From assembly GCA_020631605.1 (NCBI GenBank), contig JAHDGZ010000012.1:1-36185 (forward strand): 36,185 bases of DNA. Reading direction: 5' to 3'. Origin of the DNA: a bacterium. GTDB taxonomy: Bacteria > Patescibacteriota > Gracilibacteria > Absconditabacterales > Absconditicoccaceae. Below the pieces are notes generated by a model. That model was given only the letters and a program-made list of their open reading frames with translations. It was not told where the DNA came from and made no database searches. This document shows, in pieces, positions 34,515 to 36,185 of this stretch (position 1 is the stretch's first letter; every line of letters starts with the position of its first letter). The translations under genes were made by a program, and so were the position numbers.

Positions 34515-34536
34515 GCTATCACTGTAGATAAAAGTC

Positions 34537-35814
34537 CTAACTACTGACACGTCTCGATTCCATGATTTTGAAGAGAATCACAATCTCTACAAGATTGATC
34601 ATTAATGCAGTACCACCATAGCTCATGAATGGAAGAGTAAGTCCTGTGTTTGGGATAATATTACTATTCACTCACATGTTTACAAATGCTTGAATGATGA
34701 TCAGTGAAATAATGCCCAGTCAGATCATTTTGTAGTGTGGATCTTTGACTCTAGAAAGACCAATGACGACATGATATGCTAATGCAAAATAGAGCAATAT
34801 GATATAGAAATTTCCTACAAATCATATTTCTTCGGACATCGCTGCAAAAAGAAAATCACTTTGTGCTTCTGGTATTCTTCCAAATTTTTGTAATCATTTT
34901 CCATATCCTTGTCATCGCGTACCTCCACCTCAGATACCAATCAAAGCTTGTACAGTTTGGTATTTCACTCATTGATCAAGTTGTTCGTTTCATTCTAAAG
35001 TGGTATACGCTTCTAGTCTATCAGTAATATAACCAAACTTACTAGGAACGAGGCTGATAATAGAGAGAGAGATGACGAGTCCTGCAACACAAATAGCAGC
35101 TAAGTGTTTGATCTTGGCTCAGGCAAACCATGTCATGATAAGCGCAACAATTGCCATCACCAATATGGCTCATACATCAGGGATGAATAGGAAGAGTATA
35201 AATACTATTCCTAAAATAGCTGCTAAACCTACGAAGAAAATACTTTTATTTGTACGAAGTAGTTGTTGTTTTCTGAGTAACCAAGAACTAAGGAAGACTA
35301 CCAATCATACCTTGAAAAATTCTGCTGGTTGCAATGTTCATAATCATGGCACTCTTAGCCGTCATCTAGCTCCATTGAGCTCAATTCCTACTCAAGGAAC
35401 AAATACCAGTAGTTGTAAAAGGATCGCTCAGATCGCCACACTTATTATCACGCTAGGCTTCTTTAATGTTTTGATAGGGATTAGTATGACCCCGAGCACT
35501 GGAATCAGTGAAACAAGGATGTTTTTGATTTGCTCGTTGAAATAGTAGTAGTTTGAAGGTTGTCCTTCCCAGACTCATCTATTGATTCGCTTGAGTGTTT
35601 GATCAAAAGATTCAAATATGCTGATGCTATACAAAGAAAATATACCAAATATGACTAGTAGAGCAGTGATCACTACTACCTGTGTACTGTGTTTCAACTC
35701 TAAAACACTCATCACTCAGAGGATGAGAAGTCATAAACTGATCACGAAAACGTGAATCGATAGAGTCATTATTGCTACGACAAGGAGAACTCATCAAGCA
35801 ATCAGAAATCACAT
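34537..35814 (-). CDS. FtsW/RodA/SpoVE-family cell-cycle protein (425 aa)
   Basis: PSNYYYFNEQIKNILVSLIP; GARGRLRVPGLGTLQPAEFFKVGLVVFLSSWL; GQGYGKGLQKFGRIPEAQSDFLFAAMSEEIGFVGN; NSNIIPNTGLTLPFMSYGGTALMINLVEIVIL. N-terminal start approximate. Confidence 0.93.
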
Positions 35815-35958
35815 GCAACCATATTATCAACTAAATGGATCGAATTTGACCTTTTAATACAGTAGTACTTGTTTAGCATTGTTGGACTAAGTAGCAAGAT
35901 AAGATGAGTAAAACTCCTTTTTGTTTTGTCTTTTTACCTGAGGGATGAGCGGTACTTC

Positions 35959-36185
35959 ATGACATTTGATCCACGAGATTATTATAATCGTAAAGCGAAG
36001 AATTCTTGATTCAAGGCAAGAGCAGTCTATAAGCTTGAAGCCATAGACAAAAAGCACCGTATTTTTACCTGAAAGGAAAAAAATATACTGGATGTGTGAT
36101 GTGCACCTTGATCATGGTTGCAGTATGCGAAGACTATTGTCAAAGATCCTCGTTCAGTTATGATAGGTATTGATTTGCAGGAGGT
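35959..36185 (+). CDS. RlmE/FtsJ-type 23S rRNA 2'-O-methyltransferase, N-terminal part (runs off window)
   Basis: MTFDPRDYYNRKAKNSGFKARAVYKLEAIDKKHRIFTGKEKNILDVGCAPGSWLQYAKTIVKDPRSVMIGIDLQE: K...D SAM motif DVGCAPGSW. Confidence 0.88.

Noticed and set aside
35072-35545. 157-aa plus-strand ORF
   Set aside because: Antisense to the FtsW/RodA gene, whose conserved motifs are on the minus strand.
1-36185. CRISPR arrays, transposases, rRNA genes, prophage modules
   Set aside because: No regularly spaced repeats, transposase motifs, rRNA signatures or phage structural genes were recognised.

Overview
The window reads as a bacterial chromosome segment that uses genetic code 25 (UGA = Gly), as in Absconditabacteria (SR1) and Gracilibacteria. 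The supplied ORF track treats TGA as stop, so most real genes appear there as fragments. Reading through TGA gives about 30 long CDSs, all ending in TAA or TAG, with TGA repeatedly at invariant glycines (trxB GSGPAG, mqo GGG, RuvB and COG0523 P-loops, NAS-like GGGPLPL). Recognisable genes: trxB, ftsK, a VirD4/TraG-like ATPase, lspA, a DUF3127/SSB-like protein, ruvB, an SLH protein, trpS, a THUMP-type RNA methylase, a SOUL protein, a SemiSWEET, a stress-type cluster (HxlR regulator / nitroreductase / hchA / alpha-beta hydrolase), a DUF4012 protein, an M20 peptidase, a PIF1-like helicase, mqo, a PLD-family protein, a nicotianamine-synthase-like protein, a COG0523/CobW GTPase, tRNA-Arg(TCG), ftsW/rodA and a partial rlmE/ftsJ. 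The most interesting part is 29.8-32.9 kb. It is a putative metal-homeostasis locus: a His-rich small protein, a nicotianamine-synthase-like enzyme and a COG0523 GTPase with a long C-terminal extension, preceded by five copies of a 13-bp motif TTTTAC(T/C)TTTGAG. Second is a tRNA-like, CCA-ending structured RNA candidate on the minus strand near 18.1-18.4 kb. All calls were made by eye without database searches; coordinates were checked by codon arithmetic.
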